Positions 44,526-55,500 of a stretch of DNA of 64,000 nt are shown one piece after another; the stretch's first letter is position 1; each line of letters opens with the position of its first letter. Below the pieces are notes generated by a model. It was given only the letters and a program-made list of their open reading frames with translations, was not told the DNA's origin and did not search any database. A program made the translations under genes and the position numbers. Origin of the DNA: Byssothecium circinans (taxonomy: Eukaryota > Ascomycota > Dothideomycetes > Pleosporales > Massarinaceae); the NCBI GenBank assembly GCA_010015675.1, contig ML976998.1:548778-612777 (forward strand), in the 5' to 3' direction.

Positions 44526-46159
44526 CTACCACTCGAACTCGCCGTTAGCTTTGTGGAACAGGTATTCCTTCTTGTTTGTAGTGAGGATGCCGTCCTTGAG
44601 GGTGCACTTCCACTTGTTCTTGACACGCTGCACCTTGTCATAGGTGCACAGCATGTAGTCCATTGTGTCGTCGTCACTGTCATCGCCATTGATGGCATCA
44701 TCATCAGGGTCGTCGAGGTCGGAGTTGATCGCGTCTGAATCATGCTCCTTTTCGTCGTCGTCCTCGCCGTCGAAGCGAGATGGACCAGGTACCGACGCGC
44801 TCGAAAATGCCTTCTCAACAGCTTCAGCTTGTCGCACCCGGTTGGCTGCCTTGCGCTTCTTGCCTTTCGGCATGTCACTCAGAGGCATCATCAGCCCACT
44901 GTCCTGCTGGGCGGCCATAGCGTCCACACGAGCGCGCATGAACTGGTCGGCGGCAAGACGACCTGCGTCGCTCTCTGAGGCCCGAGCTGCCATCAGAGCG
45001 TTCCAGTCGTCAACAGATTCGCCGGTGCCATCAGTTTGATGCTGATATACGTGGCTCTGCGGCGGGCGTTGATGCATTGGCGGAGGTTGGCGCTGTTGCT
45101 GCTGAGCGGCCAACATACGCTGCTGCTGCTGCTGTTGTTGTTGCTGCTGTTGTTGCTGCTGTTGTTGCTGCTGTTGTTGCTGCTGTTGTTGCTGCTGGTG
45201 CTGCATGGGGATCTGACCGCCATGGTGCTGCTGTTGTTGCGGGTGTCCTTGACCCTGAAGACGCTGCTGGACCAGTGCTTGAGCTCGCTGCTGCGCAATA
45301 TCGCCATTGTACCCGCCTGTGTAGCCAGCGTTGACCGGTGCTGGAGGGTAGGACGAGATGGGGGGTTCATAGCCCCGCTCAGTCTTCATGGGAACATTGG
45401 GAAAGTTGACGTGATGCTGCTCCTGGGGCGCCGAGGAGGCAGGCATCAGGTCGTTCTCTGCCTTGACATTGGACGGCACAACGGCCGGCTGGCTCGGGGT
45501 CGGCTGAGGGGGATCCCATGGGAAAGCAGCCACCCGGAGAGCAGAGAGCTTCTCTTGCCAGAGCTAGGAAAGCAGTTAGCATCTGTATGCACTCCACATC
45601 ATATGACAAAAGACAGAAGAGAGGGGAAGGGTGCAGGCCGACGTCATGTGACGCGGCTATGCCTAACGAAGCAGGGTTGTGCGGGGCTTGGCGAGGGGTG
45701 TGGACCAGCGCAGGGGCTATAAAAAGTGATCCAAATACTGAGAGCGCCCCCGATCTTTGCGAGACCGCCGGCAACCCCGCCCCGCTTTCGGCCAGCCCCA
45801 ACGCCCGCCCAGGCTGCAGCGTCCGCGCGACCGCAAAGCCAAACCGACGACAAAGAGACGGAAAGAAGATAAGAAAAATAAAAGTTAAATGCTGAGGGCA
45901 GCGCAATAAAGGACATAACGGACGCAGTGACGGCCAAAGAAGCGGAGAGACAACGGGCAAGCGGCCACATACCTGCTTCAGCTCGTCGAGCGTCGCGGGA
46001 TCCACGCCAAACTCCTCAAAGTCATTCTGCGACGACGTAATCACCTTGTCGATGATCTGCTGATAGACAGAACCCTATCGTCGCTGTTAGCCGCCGCCTT
46101 GACGCTGCTCCCGCCCGCCGCAGATGCATCGGGGTACTAACCACCACCATATTCGACAT
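44526..46159 (-). CDS. TOA1: TFIIA large subunit (Toa1)
   Basis: Exons 46159-46142 (18 nt, MSNMVV), 46074-45973 and 45563-44526, in phase, 385 aa. The N-terminal helical domain reads VGSVYQQIIDKVITSS...LDELKQLWQEKL, standard for TFIIA alpha. The middle is disordered with a long Gln tract. The acidic stretch (DSDAINSDLDDPDDDAINGDDSDDD) is followed by the conserved C-terminal beta-barrel segment DYMLCTYDKVQRVKNKWKC, LKDGI and EYLFHKANGEFEW. It stabilises TBP on the promoter. The second intron (45564-45972, 409 bp) is long for this genome. It is one of several transcription genes in this 16-kb region (SWD1, RPB1, GCN5). Confidence 0.95.
45121..45197 (-). repeat. Poly-Gln (CAG/CAA) tract in TOA1
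   Basis: About 26 glutamine codons, CAG and CAA interspersed in a regular pattern, inside the disordered linker of TFIIA large subunit. It produces spurious Leu- or Ala-rich ORFs on the other strand. Confidence 0.9.
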
Positions 46160-46767
46160 GGCTGCGACCGTCTGGCGTTCCGACTATCTCACAGTGCGAT
46201 ATACGTGCTGTACGTGATATGTGCGCCTCTGTAGACACGGCACAGGCAGCGAGAAGGGGTGCGCAGGCTTGCGTGGGCAGGCAGAGCAGTGGACGCTGCA
46301 GACCAGGGCGGATGCCAGCGTTTGAGGCTGGGGGAGAGCTACGGTTTGGCCTCGGACGCTCTCATGCACAGAGATGTCTTTTGCGAGAGAGGCTAGACGG
46401 GCGAGAGTCCTTGTGCGACGATATAGGGCGACGGCACGTCGGGGCTCGACAGGCTGCGGGTGGTGTACGGGGTTTGGTCAAAGAGATCCGGGCGAAGTAG
46501 AAGCCCATGCACTCGGCTAATCGGCTCTTGGCGCTGACAAACCCGCGGTTTGCCTTCTCTTCACGTAGCTAAACGACGACTATCTAGTTCTCTCTTCATG
46601 GGTGCCTACCACCTCTCTCTACTCGTGGGTTTAAAGCTCGCCGGGTCATTCACTGTTTTAAATGGTGACGTTGATGGTATGCTTTTATGAATAGTAGACA
46701 TGTCTTCGTTATCGTATTGTTCAACTCCAGTCTTCGTCACCGTATTGAAAACGACCTCCCAGATACC
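46160..46767. other. TOA1 promoter and bZIP 3' region
   Basis: About 600 bp without a supported ORF, between the TOA1 start and the bZIP stop. Confidence 0.4.
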
Positions 46768-49193
46768 TCACCTAATGATAGAAGCTTGCACCGCCTTGTC
46801 AATATCATCCCTCCTAAAACCTGGAGCTCGTCCCAAACAAACCGCATGCTTGATAATCTCTGCCCATTCGTTAGCTTCAATCACTTTCAGTTCATAGAAG
46901 TGAGCTCGATTTATCACCTCCAAGGAAAAAGCCAACTCACCTTCAACCAACTTGCTCACCTCCACGCACACCGTCTTCTTCGGCTTCTGCATCACAATCG
47001 GCATCTGCTTGCTACCATTCAACGTCCCCATCGCAGGCCCAGATCCACCCATCAGATCCAAGCCCAGCGCTCCAATATCGACATCCTTGTCGAAATCCAT
47101 CGGCGGAAAATTCGAAACTGTATGCGAGAGATCAAAGCCCGGTGAAAGGTCAAGTCCCAATGTCTGATTAAAGAAATTACCGAACCTTTCGAAATCAGCG
47201 GGTGCGAACTGGTTGGCGGCAGTTGTGGGGAGATTCATGCCCATACCGAGACCAAAGGGGGCCTCTGATCGCGCGAGGAGAGTGTCAATGCTGGCGGCGG
47301 TACTGCCATCGTGTGTGGGCGAATGTCTAGTAGACGTCGACCCTGAGCTCGAGGATCCGGCGCCGAAACTCGGCGTCTCAGACTGTACATCTGACGCTCT
47401 TCTCGGCGGTGGAGGAGGATGCAAGTAGTTCCACCTGAAAGCATGACTGGCAACGTTGTAATCCTCTGCCTCATGCTGCACGGGCTCCTCGTCATCGTCG
47501 ATGAGAACTTCAGCAAAGGAGCTCTTTGGATCGATACGACAGCCTTTTTCTCGCTCGAGGTAGCCTTCAACATCATCCGCATCGAACCACTCGCCATCGA
47601 AACCGGTGAGGTCGACGTCTATGTCGCAGCTCTTGCTCGGATCCTCAGTATTCTCTGCGTGCCATATGTTCGATGAGAAGGGCCCAATGCGGGGGTGGAG
47701 GACCCAATGATGAGGTCTATCGACAGTGAGTTTGCGGGGATAATGGGTCCCGGCACCGCCCAGATGCGAAAATGGATGGTCCCAGGTATCGAGCTCCTCA
47801 TCCACGCCTCGTGAGAGCATTGATTTGAAGCGCTCTAGAAGTTCTTCAAGCGATTTGAAAGGCAGTGACAGTCTGAAGATATGCTTCAAGATGCCAAGAC
47901 TCTGCTCCGATGAGCTGAGTATGTGAAAGCCCGCCTCTGTAGCGGCGCGATTTAATCGGCGAGCAAATGTCGTCTCGTCGTGGCTGAATGTCCAAGGTGG
48001 CGTTGCTAACCTCTTCGTTGAGAGACTAGGAAGATATGGCGGTGTGGGCAGCCGTTTCATGGGTGATGTGAGATCTGGGGTTGGAATATCGAGGGAGTAG
48101 ATTTGTGGGTCTTGAATACCATGGGCTGGAGGGTATTGCTGTCGGTTGAGAAGGTGCACAATCCCAAATGGAAGTTGGTCTGAAGTGTCACGTTCTTCTG
48201 AGCTTTCCGACGACCAAGAGACGCACTGATCCATAACGTTCCCCACATGGACTGGTCGTCTCATGCTCACCAAACTGGTCTCTCTCTCATTGCCGAAGGG
48301 TCTATTTGGCATGGGATAGAAGATGCTTCCGAGACCCTGGGATTTGTTCTCAGGCGACTTGGAGTTAGTTTGGCGTGAGGCATCGGGGGGAGCTGCAGAG
48401 TAGCCCCAACCAATGTCCTTACGGGAGAATTGCTCTGTTTGCGTCGGTTCTTGACGTATTTGTGCCTGTGGTTCGGCTTTTGCTGCATTCTGAACTCCTC
48501 TGTGAGCAATTTCGGTTGCGTCCCCTGCCTCCTCGTCTTCTTCAAGACTCTCCTCAGAAGCAGACTTTGCTAACGTAACAAAGGTCTCAGTGACCTGTTT
48601 TAGCTGTTGGCCAAGGTTAGGATGGAGCTGAAGAAGACCTGACTGGACGGCAGCGTCGTTGAATTGGAGGAAGTTCTTGTTCATCTGATCAACGATGGAC
48701 TGGAGGCGAGCGTTTTTCTCTTGTAGAGACGATATAGTTGTTTCCTTCCTTAGTCGATATGCGCGTTGAGCCAATCTTATTTGAGTGCGTCTCCTCTAAC
48801 ATCTTGTTAGTTCCTTCCATAACGACGTATGTTCATGAGAAGAGTTTAAATTAAGTTGGGAAGATGTTGGCAGACACTCAGTGGACTAGAGTGACGCTGC
48901 TAGTATTACTGTGGTACGGGGCGTAGTTGACTCCCCCAACATTGTTCAAAGGAGGTTGGAATTACAATACTGAAGGGAGAATAGGCTTCCTGATATGGAG
49001 AGAGTCGCAAGGTACTCACATCAGCAGCAGTCTCGTCCTGTGTATCCACCCTCGGCCGTCCCCTCTTCTTGTTCCCCACCTCCTCTCCAGCATTCGCACT
49101 GGTCCTCGATCGCTTTTTGGAAGGAGGCTGTCCATCACTATCCGAGCTCGGCATGTTCTCTTGCCTTCCACCACGTGCGGATACTGGTCCCAT
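46768..49193 (-). CDS. bZIP transcription factor with AT-hook-like motif
   Basis: The first exon (49193 to about 49018) encodes a Ser/Lys-rich start, an AT-hook-like KKRGRPRVD, and ends TAAD. A 223-bp intron (GTGAGT...GTTAG) joins it to RRRTQIRLAQRAYRLRKE, the basic region of fungal AP-1/Yap-type bZIPs, with Leu-spaced heptads after it (ISSLQEKNARLQSIVDQMNK). The remaining ~600 residues include Ser/Pro-rich stretches, a conserved-looking block (EAGFHILSSSEQSLGILKHIFRLSLPFKSLEELLERFKSML) and a C-terminal FRRDDIDKAVQASI. About 727 aa in total. An alternative start is the internal ATG at 49154 (MPSSDSD). The target genes are unknown. Confidence 0.85.
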
Positions 49194-50530
49194 TACTGTT
49201 CTGTGTGGGGGGGATATTGGGAGTTCGGAAGCGCCCGGAGTCGATCAGTCTATTGGTTAAAGACCTGAAGCAACAATCCTTCGAATTGTCCTAAGAAGTG
49301 AAAGTGGGAATCAAAGAAACAACAAGAGGGGAAGGGTTGGTAAGAAGGAGAAGTGACGCAAAAGCTCGCGCGTTGTCAGTACTGCATAAAAGCCGCTCCA
49401 AGAAGCTTACGCGAGCCCTCGTCGCATAAGCGCATGGGGTTCCCGGCTCCCCAGGCGCTAACCAATGCCTGCAGGCACCTGTGTTCCTTGCGGAGATGGC
49501 GCTGTGACGTCCTCCAATCCGATCAATCCTGCTTGGTGAATTCGCAACAATGCGCCAAGAGTTGGCACAACACCAAATATACTGCGGCATTATTTCGAGA
49601 AAAACGGACGAGATGTCATCGACCCTCTAAATTATCCATAGCTATACCTGCTGCTTGATGATGCTGTGCTGATGCTCGTATCTCAAATATTTGGACCGAG
49701 GCGGTAGATTACAACAATGATTAGTGAACTCACCGGACGATTTCCTCCACCGCAAGTCGGCGCAAAGTTCAAAGTCTAATTTGCAAGCCTCTGAAACTAA
49801 AACTGATCGGGATATGGTCACGTGAGAAGCGACGTTCACCGACTTTTAGATCGCCTTGGGAATGGAAAAGAAGGTGCACAGGCATGCACATGTATTGGAA
49901 CTATGAATTTGCTGTAAATGGGGGATCTAGAATGCGCGAAGTAGCGTCGGAAGCGAACGCACGTCGGTCAACATTGACGGGGGAAGCGCATTCAAATGAG
50001 GGATATCCTGTTGCAAGTACTCGGCCTTGCGTTGTTCGGACGGTCCGGAGTGTTTTGGGTTTTTAGAGCATTTCATTAAAAAACACCAACGGACGGTATA
50101 ACTGAAGTACGATTATCTGCGTCGACGACGGAGGCAGAATGGTGATGTGAAGGACATCATGATTTCATTGACGGAGCTTGAGGGAAGGCTTAGGTGCGAT
50201 AGTCAACGAAGCAACAGCAAAGCAAGTCAGAGGTATCTTTTATTCGTCAACTAATACTCGAACATATGGATGGCCTGCGGTTATTGGTTATTGTTGGCGT
50301 TCCGCATGCAGGCTCACGCGCCTGTGTAAAAGCATACGCTATTTAACCTCCAAAGATGCATCATTTCAAGGTTCCAGTCGCTCATTTAATGGCATCTGTC
50401 TGGACCTTTCATATGTTTGAAGCACCCATTTCCCAGTGCGCAGCATCCCTCTCACCATTTGGCCCTTGCCGCTGTGAAGATATCGAACAGATGGGACTAG
50501 GAGAGAGCTCTGCTAAACCATGTGCGATTT
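49194..50530. other. 1.3-kb intergenic region
   Basis: Contains the bZIP promoter and the 3' side of the next minus-strand gene. Short ORFs only; nothing recognised. Confidence 0.4.
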
Positions 50531-51846
50531 TTACCAGGCAAGATTGTAACAATCCAAAAGGTCCTTCTCAAAAGGAGGCATTTCATCCTCGTCTCCAAAC
50601 CACATGCTGTGTACGAAGTCGTTGTGGGAGGTCGTACAAGTCGTTAACTCGTCCAAGAACACTTTGTCTTCATCATCTACCAGATGATCCTAATATCATT
50701 CGTTAGTTCATCATCTTTTAACAGGCAAACAATTAAATGGACTTACGGCTAGAGAATGGTCGAGAAATGATCGAAAGTCAGCCCTCCACTGCTCAACGGA
50801 AAGATCGAAGTATGAGTCCATCTTCATGTAGAGATGATCACAGTCTTTAGGACCGCTGTAACCTCTCTCCCAGTCACCCCATTTGCCACAATAGCTCCAA
50901 GTGACGGTAAGAATGGCGCCAGCCTCGCGTAGAGTGCGGTACGCATGCCCAATGCTCTTCAGCACCTCTTCCATAACACCGATGCGGATATAACACTGGG
51001 TTAATTCAATGCGCACAACCAGCTGGTTCTTGTTCTTTATCTTGAAAAGACTGTCGAAACACCGCTGAAGTTCCGCTTGATTCGTGTACGATCGCTCGCT
51101 TGCGGTATGTTGACAGCCGCTCCTACGACGATTGTGCTTGCAAACTCTGGAAAGGCGACAACGGTCAACCATGCAGTAGACTACTACAGATCGAACTTCC
51201 GTCGAAGGATGGAAGCCTATGTGAAAGACATCGTCGCATAGAAACTTTTCGATGTTTTGAGGGCCATATACACGGTGGCCAGGGGTATTGCCCGCCCTGT
51301 ACCACGCTTGTATGATCTCAAAGGCCGTCGCAGGGCCGACGTGGGCGGTATCTATCCCTAAGCAATATCTGTTAGTGTGCTTTGAGCACACTTTGGCACA
51401 GGACAACTTACAGTGTGGTAGAACATGACGATCTTCGTAGACGCTTAAACCTGGGTGTGTTGCGTACCAAAGAGCGGCCGCTTCGTCGTTCTTGCCAGCT
51501 GCATCTTTGCTGCCCTCCCAAAGGAAGTTATAGACCATCTCCCGAAGCTCGGCTGGGAGTTTGGTCTGCATCGCGTCGGCAAATCGCAAGTTCCAGGCCT
51601 TTGAGTACGCATCGACCGCAGTTTGGAATTGACTGCATGGTTTGAACATTGCTGCAGCCTCCTCGGCTACCATTGCTGCTTTCTTGGCCGTCAATTCATC
51701 TTGCTGTGCTTTGAGCTCTCGAATCCGGTCGTCAACCGGCGTGATTGAGCTTCTCCACGTCGAAAGGACCTCGTGCGCCTTTGCCTTTGAAGCGCAAAGC
51801 TCACGGTAGGCCTGCTCGCAGTCTCGAGCCAGATCATTAGTCGTCA
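50531..51846 (-). CDS. 2EXR/F-box-like protein with N-terminal coiled coil
   Basis: Starts MTTNDLARDCEQAYREL at 51846. A coiled-coil-like stretch (IRELKAQQDELTAKKAAMVAEEAAAM) precedes LPAELREMVYNFLWEG, the F-box-like/2EXR signature of fungal proteins. Two introns are inferred from strong signals: one of 54 nt near 51357-51410 (GTAAGT, ACTAACAG, TTAG), which is in phase and therefore hidden in the open frame, and one near 50690-50751 (GTAAGT, GAACTAACG, ATTAG). The second extends the protein by about 52 residues to a stop at 50531-50533, ending YNLAW. About 420 aa. No enzymatic motif is visible; family members are uncharacterised. Confidence 0.75.
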
Positions 51847-51944
51847 TTTTGAGTGCCGTCGTTGAAGGGTCAGTCGGTGTTGGGGATGTCGGGCCTGGGT
51901 GTAGGGCGACTTGGACCGTGCGCAACCACGTGGAGAACAAGAAA

Positions 51945-51975
51945 TTGGTTGGTTGGTTGGTTGGTTGGTTGGTTG
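51945..51975 (+). repeat. (GGTT)n microsatellite
   Basis: About seven and a half units of TTGG/GGTT, about 100 bp upstream of the start of the 2EXR-like gene. Confidence 0.9.
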
Positions 51976-52351
51976 ATATTGATTTTCGTCCTATAGATTT
52001 GGCCGGGGCCTTTATCTACATAGAGCCTCCTATGGGGCATAATGGACGTGCCAAGCTATAAGCCTATCTTGCCTGTGCTTTCCTCCCTTTAAAAGATGCT
52101 TGCTTAAGTTGTGCCATGCTCCCCCCTATATTACCCCCTAGGTCTATTTCTACACTCTCTTCCCTCTGCACTGCGCTCTAGTAGCGGATTAGATATGCCC
52201 GTACCTTATAGATAAAACCTTATAGAGGAAACCCTGTAAGCTTAAACGGGTAGTAATAGTCGCCTTGCTAAAGAGAGAGACAAGGGGTAGCAAATTTTAA
52301 GTACACATAAGGTGTGGAGAGAGCCTTAACATTCTATAGAGTTATTTATGT

Positions 52352-52431
52352 AATAGGAGTAGGATTTGAACCTACGCTTTCTCTTAAAAGCTTTCCAAGG
52401 CTGCAGCACTCTACCACTAAGCCATCCCACC
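52352..52431 (-). tRNA. tRNA-like sequence, isotype unclear (possible pseudogene)
   Basis: On the minus strand a TGGCTTAGTGG box A (52414-52424) and a GGTTCAAATCC box B (52362-52372) match the Pol III consensus at normal spacing. A perfect 5-bp T-arm (GTAGG-TTCAAAT-CCTAC) and a 4-bp D-stem are present. The 7-bp acceptor stem (GGTGGGA with TCCTATT) pairs only if three G-U pairs are accepted. I could not form a convincing anticodon stem, although a GCTTT/AAAGC hairpin lies where a long variable arm would be. The surroundings are AT-rich. It may be a point-mutated tRNA copy or a tRNA-derived repeat. Confidence 0.4.
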
Positions 52432-52512
52432 GGAGAACAAGAAGCAGGAGCCGAGTGACACTACATATGTATACAACGTCATAATCATCAGCATCCCCCA
52501 TCCACTCCCATA

Positions 52513-55500
52513 TCAGTCCATACTAGAGCCTCCCGCTCCACCACCGCTCCTTGAGCTCTCACCTCCTGTCTCCCTTCCCCCCAACGTCCTCCTCCTATGT
52601 TCCTCCTCCGCCAAGCTCTGCTTCTTAACATATTCCAAAACAATATCCTCCTCCGCCCTCTGCTTCTCCAACGTGCTCAACCTTTCCTTCTCTGCCAGCG
52701 CACTCTCCTCCATCACTTTCCTGAGCGCTTCTTCCTCGTCTTCCTCACCTGTGCCCCGCCCCTCTGTCTGCGTCTTGTGAAGTTGTTCGCTCTCCTCCAA
52801 CGCTTTTCGCAGCAGCTCTTCTTCCTCATTGGGCGTCTTCTGAGCTTCCTTATGCGCTTGCTCGCTTTGTTGGAGCGCGAGTTTGAGCTGCTCTTCTTCC
52901 TTTGCGTCGATGGATTCCTGCGCGCCGGGAATGGTGGAGAAGTATTGGTCTCGGGAGGAAGTTTGGTGCAACTCGGCGAATTTCTGTGACTCAGCGATGA
53001 TGCGCTGATAAACTTCATCTTCTTCGGACTCATCAGAATCCCACTCAGAGTCCGTGTTATGATGTCGACGACCTGAGGTGTGGACGAGAGATTGTCGCAG
53101 GGTTTCTTCGAGCGCTTGTTGTTCTTCTTCAGTGGCGCCGGCGCGTTGCGCTTCTTGAAGGCTGGCGGTCATGACGCGCTCAAGGACCTGCTCCTCGTCT
53201 TCGTCTTCGGCGGGCTCGCGCTCCAGTTCAGCCATGGAGGCGCGGATTGCGCGTGCGATGAGCTCATCTTCTTCGTGATTGCCTCGCGAGGTTTCGGCCA
53301 CCGAGCCCTGGATTGCTTCTTCGAGTTGACGAAGCTCTGCCTTCTCTTGGTCAGCGGACAAGCGTGCGATTTGGGCCTGGGAAGGCGCAGGTACGGGATA
53401 AGTGCTGCCGTGGTGGAATGGACGTCCCGATTCAACTGCACCAAATCCAGTATCTCTTGAGCCGTTCTGTGAAAGCGAATCTTCGAGGGTCGCAAATGAA
53501 GACTGGCTGAGGTTTTTGGAAGCTGGTGGAACATTTGGTGTAGACTCATTGCGCTTGAAGCGTCCTTGGGGCTTTTCAGGGCGTTCCTTCCTTTTGTTCC
53601 TCCGTTGCTCCATAAAGTTGTGCAGCGATTCCAGCTGCTCTTCTCCCGGATTCTTTTTCTTCTTAACATTGAGTTTGATACATTTCCACCTGCTGATAAT
53701 GTCGGCTCGTTCCGCTGCCGATATCGTTGAAGCTTCATCGTAACCTTGAGATATGCGTGCTGCTATGATGTAGTTTTGCGCATTCGCCCCCTTCTCCTTC
53801 ATCATCTCTTGGTAGAGACCCTTCATGGCATAGGCAGGGACTGACCAGGCTCCGGCCATGACACGGAACGGGACACTGACGATGCCCCGACCTACACCTT
53901 TGACAAACCCGACAGCACCTTCTTGCTTTGCTCCTTTGTAAGGGTCGGTGACTATACCCGCAATACCTTCGTATAGTCCTAAGCCGAATTCCTATGTACT
54001 GGTTAGCCGCGATTGCTGCCATACTTCAAGTCAATTTTACCTTTGCGGCAGTCTTCATGCCACTTTCAAAGTCGGTGACTTTGTCAACCTGCCTCACTTC
54101 TCCGCCATAAAGTTTTGGCACATTGTGGAAACCTCTGGCGATGTTGAGCGAGAAGTCCAAGGGCGACTTGAAGCCTGCCCCAATTATCCGACCGACACCC
54201 TTTCCAGTTCCGACCATCGAGTCAGCATTCATATCAGTAAACTTCTCCGAAAATGTCCTCTCGGAAGGTGTCAAGTTCGGACTTGGTCGTGACTCAGCCC
54301 CCGAGATGGACCTTGCGCGGCTGCCGCTTAGCCTCCTGCAGTGGCTGCCCTCTGTAGACAACAGACGACGATGTCGAGATGGTGACGGCGAGCGCGAGAC
54401 TTTAGATGATGCTGCCATCGCCTGTGCCATGAAGGTCGACCTATGTATAGGTGTTGTTGGTTCAGGAGAAACGGTGACGACCTCTGGAAGGTCGTGTGAT
54501 GGCCTGCTTCGACTGATAGAGTTGTCGGGAGTGAAGACACCAGCTTGTGAAGTAGCACTGCTAGCTGCAGATTCCTGAGTATCATTTCTCGGCCGCATCT
54601 CTGACGGGAGTTCTGTTCGAGTCGATCCCGATGCTGAATCGTTCTCGGACTCTTTTGCGTTGCCGTTACCTTTACCCTTGTTTTTCTTCTTGGTTTCAGG
54701 ATGGATGTTGAGGAGTTTGAGTGTTTCGATGGGGAAATCAGCAACACCCATCATCATCTGTGTCGCGGTGCCCAGTAGTGCCGACGCAGCACCGGAGAAT
54801 GGGTCCCAAGGGCCTTCGTCAGTCACATATTCGCGGGGTCGGAATCTAATGGTGAACAGTCAGTCAGAAGCCTTGAACCAAGGAGATATGAACGTACAAT
54901 TTCAACTCCGAAAAGTTAAGCTCGCCTTCTTGTGCGAGTACAGTAGCAGCCTTTGCACTAAGCCTGACTTGAGTGCGCTTCACCCTCCAGGCTGCGGGGT
55001 GCTTTGGCGCAGCAGCGCATCGGAGATCATCGTACTTGAGCATTTGATGGAAAGACTGCGCGCCATTTTGACTACCCTGTTCTCGGGTGATCTTTTCAAA
55101 AAGCTCCTTTGCCCTGTCGAGTGATTCAGGCTTTAATGCTTGATTGATAGATTCCGCCAACTTTTCTGCTGTCAGATCTTTGTATGCGACCGGCTCAGGA
55201 CCAGCGCCAGCTCTTGCCGTCATTGCACCCCAAAAGGGTTGGTCGCCGAAGAAGGGCACAACAACCGTAGGCCTACCCGCAGCGATACCAGCAGCAGTTG
55301 TTCCCGCACCACCATGATGCACAACAGCTGCGACATGCTTAAATAGCCAGTCGTGGGGAACGTTTCCAAGCATGAAAACACCTTCGGGAACATTGAGGTC
55401 ATCCCCTCCCAGACCGCCCCATCCTTTCGATACTAGAGCTCGTCGACCTGTGATCTTGACAGCTCTGAAGATTAAATCGGTCATGGCATTCGGATCGTCT

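Noticed and set aside
45036..45722. 228-codon ORF with a poly-Leu run
   Set aside because: Antisense of the TOA1 poly-Gln tract (CAG read as CTG); not a membrane protein.
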